Shown: positions 55,216 through 64,000 of the stretch, piece after piece | Layout: every line of letters starts with the position of its first letter | Numbering within the stretch: the first letter of the stretch is position 1 | Assembly (NCBI GenBank): GCA_947396885.1 | Contig: OX377205.1 | Location: 65,382,969-65,446,968 of the forward strand | Direction of reading: 5' to 3' | Length of the DNA: 64,000 nucleotides | From: Heligmosomoides polygyrus polygyrus | Taxonomy: Eukaryota > Nematoda > Chromadorea > Rhabditida > Heligmosomidae | The notes under the pieces: model-generated | Seen by the model: only the letters and a program-made list of their open reading frames with translations | What the model was told of the DNA's origin: nothing | Databases searched by the model: none | Program-made: the position numbers and the translations under genes

Positions 55216-56367
55216 TGGCATATACATAAATTGAATTATATAATACTAAAGAATTCCAAACAAGGCACTAGAAAAAACTTCGTGGCGCAAAAAAGATTGC
55301 GCTTTCTCTTTGCGTTCCTCGCCCAAAAACCAAAAACGTGGACGATACTGTAGCTGACTTGAGGTGAAATGGTGAGAACCGGAACGACGAACGCGTGGTC
55401 GTTCGAGCATTTCATCAGTCCTCGGAAGATCGAACTGCTGCTCGTCGGGAAGAAACCTACCGCGCCATTCACGATGCATGCAACAAGGAGTCGTTCGTAC
55501 AAATCGACCACAGGTGCCGCAATTTCTAAGCTCAACAGCCGCGTTTTGTCAAACAGCGCCGATGGAGTGGAGACCAAGAGCATCCTGTCCGGCTAGCAGG
55601 GCGCCGATTCGAGTTCCGCCTGGCACTAGAGTTCTGATCGTAACCAAATATCGTTGTGACAGTTCACAACCTCACCAACCACAAAAGGCTTAAGGACGCC
55701 AACTTGAATCGCTGTTCGACTCCCCTAGTTACGTCTGTCACGGCGCCGTTTGAATTGCAGCGATTTCGATAAATATTTTATTGTGCGATGCAACGGAATC
55801 AATAGATGTTTGCACAAACGGCTCATAAATAACAATAGAATACGTCGTTCTTTGAGTACAACAATTACATTCTTCATTTCGATTCGTTTGTACATAAAGG
55901 TGAGCATAGAACCTAGACGTCCCTAACTCATCGACGCATACACATCAACCGATATGGCACAGAATCGGAGTCTCATTCAAGAATACAGCCTAGCAGCCGC
56001 GGACCAGAAACAGGCAGAGCAATACTGTCAGCATCGACAGGAGGAAGAGCGAAGGACACAGAGCATACAAGCGAACAAAGGCTGCACTGGTGGCGGCACA
56101 TTCCCGTGCTTTATCATAGTGGTATGGAAGGAAATGCTGAAAGCTCCAAGTGATTGTGGGGAACAAAGGAAGCGGGATAGGTACATCGTGGGCTAACCGG
56201 AACTAGGAAGAAGTGCAATCTGCCGTCATCACTTCTAGACATCACACGTAGACAAACAAAATGCAGTATGGCAACGCAGTATCATCCATACCCAACTACA
56301 CATCAGAATACCCTCAAATGAAATGAAATCGCAGCTGAGTTGAGCTACACGACGAAATCATGCTGAG
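55216..56367. other. Unassigned region with coding-like stretches
   Basis: A + strand frame at 55369-55596 (75 codons) and another frame near 55400-55520 (REETYRAIHDACNKESF) look protein-like. A + strand frame at 55954-56196 is Gln/Glu-rich (QKQAEQYCQHRQEEERR). None matches a family I recognise. The last mannosidase exon could lie here on the - strand but I did not find it. Confidence 0.3.
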
Positions 56368-56555
56368 CTGGGGCTGGATTCATAAACGACTTACAGAGCT
56401 TTGACAGAGAAATTACAGCGGAAAACCCTGATAACGCAAACGTTTCACCATATCGCTTGTTGACAGGTTGCTTTAATTTGCGTTTTTTTTTTCAGGAGTT
56501 TTCGCTGTAATTTCTCTGTCAAATCTCTGAAAGTTGTTGATGAATCCGGCCCCAG
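56368..56555. mobile_element. MITE of the GGCCGGATTCATCAAC family, copy 3
   Basis: The ends are CTGGGGCTGGATTCATAAAC and GTTGATGAATCCGGCCCCAG. The interior is palindromic (TTTGACAGAGAAATTACAGC inverted later). It sits 135 bp beyond the last recognised mannosidase exon. Confidence 0.78.
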
Positions 56556-56689
56556 GTAGGCAGCAAGCACAAGTACAGTACCACTACTCTTACGGTACAC
56601 CGGCCGTAACTACAGCGTCGAGACAGAACTTTGCTCGGCACAGGCTCTCATGCAGGAGCTACTTGCGAACTGAGCCGGTCCGAGACCTA

Positions 56690-62884
<6,195 letters not shown>

Positions 62885-63075
62885 TCACACGATTTCTGCT
62901 GGAACAGATTACGGGGCAACTCGGCCCCGAGCATGCTGAGTCATCGCGGCGGGGCAGATCCCAGACGGAACAGTGCCGGCGCCTCCGCCGACCCTACATC
63001 TCTAGCCGCACGTGCAATTCATGCGATTGCTTTCCCACGATGGATAGACTTCACACGAGATCAAAATGAAAGAAG

Positions 63076-63915
63076 ATGTGGCGGAATTTGGAAGTACCGT
63101 TGTTGAGAACCGGTTCGAGTGATATTTGCTCCCTCACAGCAAAGGGGTGGAAATATGGCGATATATATCCTACCTCGAGATCGTCAGTTGTGTATGAGTG
63201 GGCGTATAGGAAGACACTCTCAGACGGAGAGACCAGCACCTTTATGTGCTGTGGATACCGATCGCTTAATGATCGAGAGCGCGAGGTGTACAATAAGCCT
63301 GTGCCTTCCTGCGAAGTCAGAGGTGGACACTTCATAACGGATCCTGCAAATCCGGTTCGCCCCCACTTCTATGAGCCAAGAAGCGCCCCTCGTTCTATTA
63401 TGCGCCGTAGGGTGATCGAGAGGTGCAACGAATTTAGGGCACAACCCTATACGGGAACTCCATCCAGCGTTATCTAAGGCTTAGTAGCTGATATGGCACA
63501 GCCACGCTTCGGTAAGGGGACACATGAGAACAAATATTGTTTAGAGAACGATATTTATGGCTTCAGGCGATACTTTCACAGCCCCAGAGCGGATGGCAAT
63601 GGTGGAACAGCTAACTGTTCGATAACCTGCGAACTTCGTTGAACGGTTTCACAGTAAACTTCGAAGGGCGTTTCCTATCCGCACCCCTGCCAGTTTTTGG
63701 CCTCACAGTTAACTATGGCCAGATCGCAGATCCTGCCTATAGCAAATGGAGAAATGGCGACAAGATATATGCGAAGTCGCGAAGCCTACAGGCAAAATGA
63801 AATACACGATGAGACGAGGCGCTTCAGACAGTTCCTCCAGGCGGATGGCCGTCCACCTACCACAAGAGAGTGTAAGAATCACCTTGATACCTTAGCCAGC
63901 AACCTTGCCCACTAG
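63076..63915 (+). pseudogene. Possible MULE-type transposase remnant with FLYWCH-like part
   Basis: A 133-codon + frame (63076-63477) contains WKYGDIYPTSRSSVVYEWAY, then FMCCGYRSL, and CEVRGGHFITDPANPVRPHF, a Cys/His layout reminiscent of FLYWCH-type domains. Downstream in broken frames are ANFVERFHSKLRRAFPIRTP (~63630) and ETRRFRQFLQADGRPPTTRE (~63815), which resemble the C-terminal part of MULE-type transposases in nematodes. The catalytic centre is absent, so if the call is right this is an internally deleted copy. The frame looks coding, but the family assignment is from memory and weak. Confidence 0.35.
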
Positions 63916-64000
63916 TTAGCTCTCAATGTGTCCCCGTCCCCTCATTCTCCTCTGAAGAGCCATATGCATGTTATCCTGCCCATTCTGTGAAGGAACTGTT

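Overview
The window looks like nuclear DNA of a parasitic clade V (strongylid, hookworm-like) nematode. Evidence: short exons with TTTCAG-type acceptors, a perfect copy of the nematode SL1 spliced leader, gene sequences close to nematode orthologues as I remember them, and mariner, Tc1, RTE-type and Penelope-type elements of kinds common in hookworms. It is gene-poor. About two host genes are really present, and most of the rest is transposable elements, many nested.

Host genes. (1) A complete FAD-dependent mitochondrial glycerol-3-phosphate dehydrogenase (GPD2 type) runs on the + strand from 35703 to 52827. Its 19 coding exons join in frame to 719 codons plus stop, and its introns hold SINE, RTE, Tc1 and MITE insertions. 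A possible alternative last exon (45580-45772) would replace the EF-hand module. (2) Six internal exons of a class I alpha-mannosidase (GH47) lie on the - strand between 62829 and 56691, with an RTE-type retrotransposon inside a 5.2 kb intron. (3) The first ~351 codons of glycogen phosphorylase lie on the - strand at 13682-14734. They are intronless and directly preceded by the full 22-nt SL1 sequence (14741-14762). This is best explained as a partial retrocopy of a trans-spliced mRNA, not a normal gene.

Layout. 1-13 kb: a non-autonomous hAT-like element with an 8-bp target duplication; fragments of a long-inverted-repeat foldback family (FB-1); a decayed RTE-type element inserted into one FB-1 copy with a 7-bp target duplication; and a Penelope-like fragment flanked by inverted repeats with a hammerhead-ribozyme-like core. 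13-16 kb: the SL1-tagged retrocopy, head to head with a tRNA-derived SINE, plus a 52-bp minisatellite. 17-28 kb: FB-1 and SINE copies, two FB-2 foldback elements carrying tRNA-like sequence, a dead mariner and a MITE. 27.9-32.1 kb: a giant palindromic element with CAGGG ends, a perfect 8-bp target duplication and a 200-N gap. 32.7-34.8 kb: a second hAT-like element with a SINE inside. 35.7-52.8 kb: the GPD2 gene. 53-64 kb: MITEs, the best FB-1 copy, the mannosidase gene with its RTE, and a probable MULE-type remnant.

The most unusual observations are the SL1-tagged retrocopy with a 15-nt copy of its own coding sequence placed upstream of SL1, the palindromic hAT-like element, the frequent GC-AG introns, the possible EF-hand-less GPD2 isoform, and the foldback family with tRNA-like promoters in its arms. 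No prokaryotic features, CRISPR arrays, rRNA or convincing tRNA genes were seen.
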